From Solibacillus sp. FSL W7-1436 (GTDB taxonomy: Bacteria > Bacillota > Bacilli > Bacillales_A > Planococcaceae), in contig NZ_JBBOWV010000001.1 of the NCBI RefSeq assembly GCF_038007305.1, positions 1,127,501 to 1,191,500 of the forward strand: 64,000 nt of DNA, read 5' to 3'. Position 1 is the first letter of the stretch, and each line of letters opens with the position of its first letter. The notes under the pieces were generated by a model. That model did no database searches and was not told the origin of the DNA. It was given only the letters and a program-made list of their open reading frames with translations. Shown in pieces: positions 51,329 to 58,580 of this stretch. The position numbers and the translations under genes are program-made.

Positions 51329-51534
51329 TCAACTTCCCCTGCCTTCCTTTTAAGCATCCGTTCAGTTATTATTCCTACTGCTGCCCCTACAAAGACTGGC
51401 AGTAAAGCAATTTCAGTATGCGAGAGGGAAATTTTAAATATAAGAAAATTTAAGTCAGCTAAATAACCGATAAAATATAAAACGGCCATTGCTGCAAACG
51501 AGGCAATTAATGGAATCCAAAATACTTTTCCCAT
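51325..51534 (-). CDS. Small membrane protein (69 aa)
   Basis: A 69-residue protein with two hydrophobic helices (WIPLIASFAAMAVLYFIGYL; IALLPVFVGAAVGIITERML) and a charged tail ending KRKAGEVE. GGAGATG lies before the ATG. Translationally coupled to the methyltransferase gene. No family was recognised. Confidence 0.55.
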   Translation of the reverse strand: MGKVFWIPLIASFAAMAVLYFIGYLADLNFLIFKISLSHTEIALLPVFVGAAVGIITERMLKRKAGEVE

Positions 51535-51575
51535 TATTTCATCTCCGTTCTATTCTATTTATTGTCCATTAGCTT

Positions 51576-52484
51576 TTAATCAACCAAATTTAATTCTCCT
51601 TTATACCAAGTCGGTACAGGATTGTTCATACCGTCAAACCATTCCAGAACATTTTTTGCCTGATTTTTCATTACGTTTAAATCGTCTTCCCCGTAATCTA
51701 CAGCCCAAGGAAGGGATGACAGCATATTACTGCTTATATAGAATGCAAGCAACGGGAAAAATTCCATCGGCGGTGTTCCGTTAAAATATCCGTTAAGCTG
51801 CCCTGTAGCAAAGTATGGACTGGTATCGGCACTCCACACTATCCGGTTAAACTCTTCCCACGGATCTCCATAGTCACTGCGGTTAAAGTCAATTACATAC
51901 AGCTCTTTCTGAGGGGATATAATCATATTTCCAACATGGAAGTCACCGTGATGAAAACATTGCTCCCTGCCTTCCAGGAGGTGTCTGTTCTCTTCAATAT
52001 ACCGAATAATTTTATCGTCACCAGCTATTTTTACATCACAGTCTTGGTACATTTTAATTTTACTGTCCGCTTTACGATTAAATCTTGTTCCCCATTCTTC
52101 CTGCTCTGCTGGTGCAGGAATGCTGTGAATTCCCTTCAGTATTTGCCCTGATTTTACCCCTAGTGAATATTGTTCAGCTTCTGTCAGGTTCGGCAGTATC
52201 TGCTCCGCATCTTCACCGTCACACCATACAAAAATCGTATAGACACTTTTGCCATTGTCACATAATCCAAAATCGACAGGCCGTGAAACAGGCAAGCCCC
52301 TTTCAGCTAAGCAATTTATAATTTCATACTCATTTTTCTTTTTATCATACTCCGCGATATCGCATATGCGAAGCAACAGCCTCTCATTTGTAACTGTTTC
52401 TATATAGTACTTTTTATCGTCCGACCATCCTTTATGGATCGCTTCAATTTTCTTGAATGTATCGTAGTTTTTTATATCGACCAT
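51576..52484 (-). CDS. Aminoglycoside phosphotransferase-fold (APH) kinase
   Basis: A 302-residue small-molecule kinase. The catalytic loop is FHHGDFHVGNMIISP (H-x-D-x3-N type). The metal-binding motif is YVIDFNRSDYGDPWEEF. The N-lobe is IEAIHKGWSDDKKYYIETVTNERLLLRIC. This family includes aminoglycoside and macrolide phosphotransferases and metabolic kinases; no resistance function can be claimed from sequence. The ATG at 52484 has GGAGG 7 nt upstream; the longer frame lacks a site. Confidence 0.82.
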   Translation of the reverse strand: MVDIKNYDTFKKIEAIHKGWSDDKKYYIETVTNERLLLRICDIAEYDKKKNEYEIINCLAERGLPVSRPVDFGLCDNGKSVYTIFVWCDGEDAEQILPNLTEAEQYSLGVKSGQILKGIHSIPAPAEQEEWGTRFNRKADSKIKMYQDCDVKIAGDDKIIRYIEENRHLLEGREQCFHHGDFHVGNMIISPQKELYVIDFNRSDYGDPWEEFNRIVWSADTSPYFATGQLNGYFNGTPPMEFFPLLAFYISSNMLSSLPWAVDYGEDDLNVMKNQAKNVLEWFDGMNNPVPTWYKGELNLVD

Positions 52485-52575
52485 AAATTTCCTCCATTTG
52501 TTAGTAATTGCTTTTAGTAGTTTAACATATATATGTAAATAATTTTCCAAATTAGTTAAAATTGATGTTCTAAAT

Positions 52576-53283
52576 TTAAAGTAAGTGCAGATAAAATCCG
52601 ATTACTCCAAACCCGATAAATGTGCCGCATAAAATTTTGAAGACTGAAGATTTATGAAGTGCCGGATATAAGATTTCCGATATGGTGACTATAAAAATCA
52701 TCCCCATAGCGAAACTCATGAAGATAGTATTAAGTAACGGGTGAACAAGAAAACTACCGATAAAAACCCCTAAAGCTACTGGAATCGAAACGAGAAGTGA
52801 AATTATTAAAACAGTAAATATGTTGAATCCAGCCAAAATTAAAGGGATAAACAAAATTATTCCCTCGGGAATACTATGAAATAAAAGTGTTTGCAGTAAT
52901 GCCTTTGCAAGATCGGGTTGTTGATTGGCCCCTAACGTTATTCCAATCGGTAAATTGTGAACCGCAAAACTAAGCATTAATAATATTCCAGTTCGAATAT
53001 ATAAGTTCTTTTTAGCATGACTTTCTTTACCTTGTCTAAAGTTCAATCTGCTATGCAGCACTTTGAATAGCATCATTCCTAGAATAAACCCAATAATCGT
53101 ACTTAACCAGTCGCCTGATTCTACAGCTTCCGGGAGTATTTCAAAACTGATCAAACCTAGAATTACCCCTGTACAAAGCGCATAAATAATATGTGCCCTT
53201 TGGTTAATTCCTTTAAAGAGCCAAGCGATCATGCCACCAATGAATATCCCTGCAGAAGTCCATAAAAAACCTAGTACCCACAT
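52576..53283 (-). CDS. ZIP-family metal transporter
   Basis: A 235-residue membrane protein with about eight helices. ZIP motifs are seen: HNLPIGITLGAN in helix 4 and HSIPEGIILFIPLI in helix 5, both giving the H-x-P-x-G pattern that binds the metal. A His-containing loop (LHSRLNFRQGKESHAKKN) precedes. It probably imports Zn or another divalent metal. The ATG at 53283 with AAGGTG upstream is preferred. Confidence 0.85.
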   Translation of the reverse strand: MWVLGFLWTSAGIFIGGMIAWLFKGINQRAHIIYALCTGVILGLISFEILPEAVESGDWLSTIIGFILGMMLFKVLHSRLNFRQGKESHAKKNLYIRTGILLMLSFAVHNLPIGITLGANQQPDLAKALLQTLLFHSIPEGIILFIPLILAGFNIFTVLIISLLVSIPVALGVFIGSFLVHPLLNTIFMSFAMGMIFIVTISEILYPALHKSSVFKILCGTFIGFGVIGFYLHLL

Positions 53284-53343
53284 CGTTATCACCTTTCACT
53301 GAGTATAGTTAGTCGTATGGTTAGTGCAGATGATTTATGAAAA

Positions 53344-53386
53344 TAAAAAAACCGTATTTAAAGTAGGGGTTTACTTTAAATACGGT
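53344..53386 (-). terminator. Terminator of the ABC transporter operon
   Basis: A perfect 15-bp stem ACCGTATTTAAAGTA/TACTTTAAATACGGT (53351-53365 with 53372-53386) and T7 on the minus strand, 14 nt after the ATPase stop. Confidence 0.92.
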
Positions 53387-53399
53387 AAATATAATTTTG

Positions 53400-54077
53400 T
53401 TATCCTTCCAGAGTTAACAGCCCGTCTTCCATACGGTAAACTTTATCGCAAAACTCCAGCATACGTTCGTCATGGGTTACCATGATTGCTGCTTTGTTGC
53501 GTTCTTTAACTTCTTTTCGGATTTGCTTTACGACTTCAAATGCACGCTTTGAATCTAAGCTTGCTGTTGGTTCGTCCGCTAAAATGATGTTTGAATTATT
53601 CACAAACGCACGGGCGATTGCAACACGCTGGCGTTCCCCGCCAGAAAGCTCATTCGGGAATTTGTTGAACTTATCACCCAACCCTAATTCCGTTAGTAAT
53701 GTTTTCGCAAACTTTGTATCTTCTGCTTTAACTTTACCTTTCATTTTACGCACTAGCAGCAACTGATCTAACACCGTTAAATACGGAATTAAATTTGATG
53801 TTTGTAAAATGAACCCGACATCTGTTAAGCGAAAAGCCGATAAATCTTTTTCCTTCATCTTGCCGATATCTGTACCGTTAACAAGTACTTCACCAGTCGT
53901 TGGCTGAAGCAGTGCCCCCGCAATCGATAAAAGTGTACTCTTCCCTGAACCTGATGGACCGATAATAGCGATGAACTCGCCCGGGTTGACTGTAAGAGAT
54001 ACATTTTTAAGTGCATCAACTGTAGAGTCCCCTTCTTTGAATGATTTCGTTACGTTTTTCAGTACTAAGCCTGTCAT
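53400..54077 (-). CDS. ABC transporter ATP-binding protein (MacB/LolD type)
   Basis: A 225-residue ATPase. Walker A is GPSGSGKSTLL, Q-loop FILQTSNLIPYL, signature LSGGERQRVAIARAF, Walker B NIILADEPTASLDSK and H-loop MVTHDERM. It belongs to the type VII (MacB/LolCDE/FtsE) family, and its partner is the permease just upstream. The ATG follows directly on the permease stop (TAA ATG). It probably does mechanotransmission such as lipoprotein or peptide export. Confidence 0.9.
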   Translation of the reverse strand: MTGLVLKNVTKSFKEGDSTVDALKNVSLTVNPGEFIAIIGPSGSGKSTLLSIAGALLQPTTGEVLVNGTDIGKMKEKDLSAFRLTDVGFILQTSNLIPYLTVLDQLLLVRKMKGKVKAEDTKFAKTLLTELGLGDKFNKFPNELSGGERQRVAIARAFVNNSNIILADEPTASLDSKRAFEVVKQIRKEVKERNKAAIMVTHDERMLEFCDKVYRMEDGLLTLEG

Positions 54078-55190
54078 TTATTCCACTCTCCCAATCGCTG
54101 TTAAAGGATCAATTTTTGTCACTTGGCGGGCTGAAATAACAGAACCTAAAACAGATACAATTAATAACACAATCGCATATAAAATAACCATTTTAAAGTC
54201 TAGGTTAAACGGCATTCCCTCTGGAAAAACAAGAGCTGTCAAGTAGGTTAATACAATGCCGGCAATAATGCTGATCAGTGATAATACGAATACTTGTGAA
54301 ATAATAGATTTTTTAATAAAACTGTCTGATGCACCGATTGCTTTCATTACACCGAACTGCTGTGTTTTTTGCAAAATGAATACATAGAAGAACACCGCAA
54401 TAATAACTGCTGAAATGATGAATAAGAAGGCAAGCATCATATAGATTGTTCCGCTTTCTTCTTTATAACCCGGCATCCCCATTACAGCTTCTGATTTTGT
54501 AAATGTTTCAATTTCATCGAAGTTATTTTCGATCTTTTCAGCGTCAATGTCTGCACCTTGCAGCGCAATCATTGCTACCGGACTCTCTAAACCATTGTCT
54601 GACCCTGGTGCTGCAAATGCATAGCTTTGCCACACGTCCAGGTTTACAAATACACTTGGTAAATGGTTGAACGTTTCTCCTTCTGTAATACCGACTACTG
54701 TTAATTCGATGCTTGAGCTTGTTACTTCAATTGTATCGCCGATCTCATAGCCTTTTTCTTGTAATGACTCGTCGATGATTACACCCATTTTGTCTTCAGC
54801 AGACAATTGCTCACCTGCTACAACTTTTGGTTCGATAAACTTACCTGGTTCGATTCCAAGGAAAGCTACGTCTACTTTATCTTTCGCATCCGGTGACTTC
54901 ACGATAACAGTTGATTGTCCGAATTTTGCTGCCTCTTTGACACCATACTGACCTTCAACATCATCGGCAATCGTACCTTCTACCTTCGTTTTCATCATTG
55001 TTGCTTCAGAGCCTTCTTCATAAATAAAAAGATCTCCGTCAATATTTTTCATCGTTGCTGCGGCTAATGACGATAAACCATTACCTAGTCCCGATAAAAT
55101 AAAAACAAGCCATGCGATAAGCATAATAATCGCGCCAATCATCATGAAACGTTTTTTTGCGTGTTTCATTTCTTTAATTGCTAAAAACAT
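54078..55190 (-). CDS. ABC transporter permease (MacB/FtsX-like)
   Basis: A 370-residue permease with the FtsX layout: one N-terminal helix (FMMIGAIIMLIAWLVFILSG), a large extracytoplasmic domain of about 210 residues (GDLFIYEEGSEATMMKTKVE onward), then three helices at the C-terminus (YMMLAFLFIISAVIIAVFFYVFILQKT; VFVLSLISIIAGIVLTYLTALVF; MVILYAIVLLIVSVLGSVISARQV). AAGGAGG lies before the ATG. In an operon with the ATPase. It is the gene immediately left of the mobile region. Confidence 0.88.
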   Translation of the reverse strand: MFLAIKEMKHAKKRFMMIGAIIMLIAWLVFILSGLGNGLSSLAAATMKNIDGDLFIYEEGSEATMMKTKVEGTIADDVEGQYGVKEAAKFGQSTVIVKSPDAKDKVDVAFLGIEPGKFIEPKVVAGEQLSAEDKMGVIIDESLQEKGYEIGDTIEVTSSSIELTVVGITEGETFNHLPSVFVNLDVWQSYAFAAPGSDNGLESPVAMIALQGADIDAEKIENNFDEIETFTKSEAVMGMPGYKEESGTIYMMLAFLFIISAVIIAVFFYVFILQKTQQFGVMKAIGASDSFIKKSIISQVFVLSLISIIAGIVLTYLTALVFPEGMPFNLDFKMVILYAIVLLIVSVLGSVISARQVTKIDPLTAIGRVE

Positions 55191-55441
55191 TTTAAATCCT
55201 CCTTAGTTTATATATGAACCGATTCTTCAATTCTTCTAATTAATAGAAAACTGATCACCTCTAAATAACTTATCTTATTTTTAAAAACTATAATTCGATA
55301 GTAAATTATAGTTATTAAAAATTGGATAAATATAATTTTCTTCCATTTCGTATTATAGTATAGACCTCAAATGTGAACTTTATATAAACTATTTAATTTT
55401 TTATACAGAAATTTCGCTAAAGATGATTAGCTATATTAATA
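55191..55441. promoter_or_regulatory. Upstream region of the ABC operon with a palindrome
   Basis: No gene is seen. AACTATAATT (55286-55295) and AATTATAGTT (55304-55313) are perfect 10-bp inverted copies with an 8-nt spacer, a likely operator or leader hairpin for the ABC operon. A TATAAT-like element occurs near 55350-55356. The intron inserted at 55441/55442, about 250 nt before the permease start. Confidence 0.45.
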
Positions 55442-55526
55442 ATCGAGTAGGAGGTTAGCCATTAATTGGCTAACCGACCTCTCACACCACCGTACGTACG
55501 GTTCCGTATACGGCGGTTCAAAAGTT

Positions 55527-56900
55527 TTATGTAGGATTAATGATTGTAGCGAGGTTTTTCAACTTGAGTTTTAACCAATATTTATTGTTTAATGCTCGGT
55601 CGATGATTGGATTATTTGAGGAGCGCCAGTACCCTTTACGAGTATTGGCCATTCTATAGGCATCGTTATGGTTGATACCTAGTCTTTTGAGGTTTCTATA
55701 TTTTGTTATGGTTCTTTTCCATTCTTTCCATCGACATGCCCTTAATCTTCTTCGAATATGGCTATCTATTTCCTTTGCGTAGGATTTTATGTCGGCAATT
55801 TTAAAATAGTTGCCCCATCCTTGAATGAGATAATTGATTTTCTGAATGCGCGATTCCATATCAATTGAGTAATTACGATTTGTAATATATTTTAGCTTTT
55901 CTTCGAAACGCTTCTTTGATTTCTTTGGCACGTATACTCTGATTACACCTCTGGCGTTATAGAAGCTCACACCTAAAAATACACGTGCTATCGGCTTTCC
56001 CACTGCTGATTTCTCTTCATTCACTTTTAATTTAAGTTTCTTTTCGATAAATGTCGTGACGCCTTCTTTAACTCGTTCTCCTGCTCTTTCACTTTTGACA
56101 TAAATGTTGCAGTCATCTGCGTAACGAACGAATTTATGATTGCGTTTCTCTAGTTCTTTATCAAGTTCATGAAGGATTACATTACTCAGTAATGGACTTA
56201 ACGGTCCACCTTGTGGCGTACCTTCTTTTGAGTGAATAAAAGTTCCGTCTATCATGGTACCAGCGTTTAAGAAACTTCTTATTAGCTTTAATGTCGGTTT
56301 ACATAAAATATATTTCGCCATGAGTGACATCAGCTTGTCATGCTGAACTCTATCAAAGAATTTCTCTAAGTCGATGTCTACGACAAACTTATGACCTTCC
56401 TCAATATAACTTCTTGCTTGTTCAATTGCTTGATGAGCACTTTTATTCGGGCGAAACCCATAACTATAGTTACTAAACATTGGGTCTAGTATTGGGGTTA
56501 ACACTTGTACAACCGCTTGTTGAATAACACGGTCTGTAACCGTGGGAATTCCTAATAGTCGTTTCCCTCCATCTGGTTTGGGAATTTCAACTCTTTTAAC
56601 CGGTTGCGGTTTATATTTACCTGTTTTAATCATTTCGATAATCTGAGTATTATTCTCTTTTAAGTATTGGCGGGTTGCCTCTATATCTTTCGCATCGACA
56701 CCGGCTGCACCTTTATTTTTACGCACTTTCTCAAAAGCTTCGTTCAAATTATCTCTGCTTATTATTACGTTGATTAATCCTTCCATATGTTCGCGTGTAT
56801 AGAGAAATGCACATGATAGATTCCACGCTAAACCTAAACATGAGGTATTCCGTACCTTACTTTTAGGGTAGCCCTTTCGGTTCTGTATCTTCATCTCCAT
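55527..56900 (-). CDS. ltrA: Group II intron reverse transcriptase/maturase, copy 2
   Basis: The encoded 457-residue protein is the same as in copy 1 (RT motifs with Asp176 and YADD 260-263, maturase domain, no endonuclease). AAGGAG precedes the ATG. Being intact, either copy could support mobility of both introns. Confidence 0.95.
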   Translation of the reverse strand: MEMKIQNRKGYPKSKVRNTSCLGLAWNLSCAFLYTREHMEGLINVIISRDNLNEAFEKVRKNKGAAGVDAKDIEATRQYLKENNTQIIEMIKTGKYKPQPVKRVEIPKPDGGKRLLGIPTVTDRVIQQAVVQVLTPILDPMFSNYSYGFRPNKSAHQAIEQARSYIEEGHKFVVDIDLEKFFDRVQHDKLMSLMAKYILCKPTLKLIRSFLNAGTMIDGTFIHSKEGTPQGGPLSPLLSNVILHELDKELEKRNHKFVRYADDCNIYVKSERAGERVKEGVTTFIEKKLKLKVNEEKSAVGKPIARVFLGVSFYNARGVIRVYVPKKSKKRFEEKLKYITNRNYSIDMESRIQKINYLIQGWGNYFKIADIKSYAKEIDSHIRRRLRACRWKEWKRTITKYRNLKRLGINHNDAYRMANTRKGYWRSSNNPIIDRALNNKYWLKLKLKNLATIINPT

Positions 56901-57298
56901 GTAATATTCTCCTTCACGTTCACTCCTTTCGTTCAGCCCTTCCCATTGCTGGTACTATGGCTTCTGCTGACTTCTGATGATTCAGCTGTACATCACTGCA
57001 CAGGTTCCTCTGGGGTTATTCATCAGATCTCCCGGGGTAAGCCTGCCCACTTTCCTCTCATCTATCTGCCGCATTTATTGACTCATCTTCCGAGGATATT
57101 TGGGACTTCAGTTTGTTTAGCAACCTTATCCAGATGAATCAACCTCATACGATTCGTATTCCTCAGACCAAGATTTTGCCTAGGACTTCCTTCAGATTCC
57201 GCGTCGCCACGGACACCCTTGTCTTCGGCTAATGGTTCGCATATCCCAACGTCCACAGTGAACTTTCATCACCTAGTTGGCAGACATGCCCGGCACAC
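56901..57298 (-). other. 5' ribozyme part of intron copy 2 (non-coding)
   Basis: Same as 4542-4939: about 400 nt of intron domains I-III with no gene. The two copies appear identical. Confidence 0.7.
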
Positions 57299-57330
57299 TA
57301 AAAAAACCGTTCGCTTAATAGATAAGCGAA
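57299..57330 (-). terminator. Terminator hairpin at the transposon edge, used by the intron
   Basis: TTCGCTTA (57310-57317) pairs perfectly with TAAGCGAA (57323-57330), loop ATAGA. On the minus strand the stem is followed by CGG, a T7 run and A, then the intron. The stem ends exactly where the transposon begins (57331). No gene for this terminator remains beside it. Confidence 0.8.
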
Positions 57331-57459
57331 TGTTCAAAGACAAAAAAGTCGGGAACTATGATATGTTCAAACCCGCATTCTATCGTTCAATATGACAAAC
57401 ACTAAAAGTAAAAGTCGGGAACCACTCATTTTTATTCCATGACAAAAAAGTCGGGAACT
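57331..57459. repeat. Left-end TnsB binding sites (three direct repeats)
   Basis: Site 1 (57339-57357) and site 3 (57441-57459) are the same 19-mer, GACAAAAAAGTCGGGAACT, both followed by ATG. Site 2 (57405-57423) shares the core AAAAGTCGGGAAC. The pattern closely resembles the TnsB consensus of Tn7 (GACAATAAAGTCTTAAACT type, as I recall it). Three spaced sites within about 130 bp fit a Tn7 left end, as opposed to the crowded right end. The stretch also holds a longer imperfect direct repeat around sites 1 and 3. Confidence 0.82.
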
Positions 57460-57584
57460 ATGGAACGCCATAACTTGCATTCATACGTTTTAATATAAAG
57501 GAGTTTTTCATTTTTAAAGAAACCAAGCATATATTGAATAAAATCCATGAAATAGGGGATAAGTGTAAAAAGGAGTCGATCCCT

Positions 57585-57815
57585 ATGGACAAACATTTTA
57601 AAAAAATGTATAATTTTACAAATAATAAAAAAATAGGAGTGGTGGACTTGACAATAGATATCCCAGTTAAACCCCCTGAAAAAGTTGATAATACGGTAAA
57701 TCAAAAAATTAAATCACTTAAATCCAACGACATTCATGAAATGGTCAAAGCATTAGGTTTAGATGGAAATGCTTTTGGCCAAAACCTGATGGATGTTTAT
57801 AAGCAAAGTAGGTAA
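57585..57815 (+). CDS. Small protein paired with the PIN gene (possible antitoxin, 76 aa)
   Basis: A 76-residue hydrophilic protein from the ATG at 57585 (AAAGGAG 10 nt upstream): MDKHFKKMYNFTNNKKIGVV then a Lys-rich body and a C-terminal helix (IHEMVKALGLDGNAFGQNLM). A longer frame from 57534 has no site. It ends 3 nt before the PIN gene, so the two are coupled. The order small gene - PIN gene is that of VapBC-type modules, but I recognise no known antitoxin DNA-binding fold. Confidence 0.6.
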   Translation: MDKHFKKMYNFTNNKKIGVVDLTIDIPVKPPEKVDNTVNQKIKSLKSNDIHEMVKALGLDGNAFGQNLMDVYKQSR

Positions 57816-57818
57816 AAA

Positions 57819-58529
57819 ATGATTAAAAACAATCCTATGGGAACTCAAGCATCTAAATATTACGTAGATGCTTGTTTTCTTCTAACAATGACACAAGCAA
57901 ACGATAGCCGATATCAAGCTGTAATTGATTTCATTCGAGAATCTGGAAAAAGTAATGTGACATACACAATTAGTAATCACGTTTATACTGAAGTCTATAA
58001 CAATATTTTCAAATTTATCGTCAAGAGGGCGTTGTCAACTTTCCGTCGATACCAATCTATAATACATAAAAAAAATGGAAGAATTGACTTTATTCCTGAG
58101 AAAGAAAGGGGTTATCTTGTAGAATTAGAAGCAGTCCAATATCTCAATAAAACAGCTTCTCATAATTTTACCTATTATAAGCAAAATCCAGAAAGTTTAT
58201 ATATTCCTGACCTAATAAAGGAAGCAAAATCAAATGAAAATAAAATTCATTTATTGGATTGTTTCTATAACAAAGCGAAGGATTTATATGATGGGATAAT
58301 CCTAATCATTGAAAGACAAGGAGTATATTTCTCACATTTGGATTCAAATGTGGATGATTTACAAAACGCTATAAATTATCAGCTAAATTATCAACTCGAC
58401 TCTACTGATTCACTACATTTAGCAATTGCAATCAATAATGGATGTGATAAATTTATAACTCTTGATGGTGATTTCACTCACCCTAGACTTTCGTTGAATG
58501 TGCCCTTAGTAATTGACAAAATAGCATGA
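57819..58529 (+). CDS. PIN-domain ribonuclease-like protein (VapC-like)
   Basis: A 236-residue PIN-like protein, longer than a typical VapC (about 130). The acidic residues are in the expected order: Asp17 in YYVDACFLL, Glu58 in HVYTEVYNNI, Asp197 in DSTDSLHLAIAINNGCDKF and Asp216/218 in ITLDGDFTHP. The middle (70-180) is an insertion-like helical part. It would be a metal-dependent RNase. It is cargo between the transposon end and tnsD, opposite in direction to the transposition genes. AGGTA and a short spacing precede the ATG. Confidence 0.72.
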   Translation: MIKNNPMGTQASKYYVDACFLLTMTQANDSRYQAVIDFIRESGKSNVTYTISNHVYTEVYNNIFKFIVKRALSTFRRYQSIIHKKNGRIDFIPEKERGYLVELEAVQYLNKTASHNFTYYKQNPESLYIPDLIKEAKSNENKIHLLDCFYNKAKDLYDGIILIIERQGVYFSHLDSNVDDLQNAINYQLNYQLDSTDSLHLAIAINNGCDKFITLDGDFTHPRLSLNVPLVIDKIA

Positions 58530-58536
58530 TTTTTAA

Positions 58537-58570
58537 AACAAGTCACCCTCTTAATTGAGGGTGACTTGTT
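58537..58570. terminator. Bidirectional terminator between cargo and tnsD
   Basis: A perfect 14-bp stem AACAAGTCACCCTC/GAGGGTGACTTGTT (58537-58550 with 58557-58570) lies between the convergent PIN and tnsD genes. Confidence 0.9.
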
Positions 58571-58580
58571 TACTCAAAGA

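Larger units (their letters stand above)
55442..57298 (-). mobile_element. Group IIC intron, copy 2 (complete, 1857 nt)
   Basis: Offset by exactly 52359 from copy 1, with the same start (GTGTG at 57298 on the minus strand), same end and no difference in the parts compared. Its 5' exon is the hairpin at 57310-57330 followed on the minus strand by CGG and TTTTTTTA, so again a terminator. It lies between the ABC operon and the left end of the Tn7-like transposon. Two identical copies mean recent movement. Confidence 0.9.

Noticed and set aside
51576-52484. Aminoglycoside resistance gene
   Set aside because: The fold is APH-like but the family is broad and no close match to a known resistance enzyme was recognised, so only the fold is claimed.
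57310-57350. A CRISPR-like array from the repeated GACAAAAAAGTCGGGAACT
   Set aside because: Only three unevenly spaced sites occur, no cas genes are present, and position and sequence match Tn7-type TnsB sites.
57432-57704. Minus-strand 90-codon frame across the transposon end and the small cargo gene
   Set aside because: No ribosome site; it crosses TnsB site 3 and is antisense to the better supported gene at 57585.
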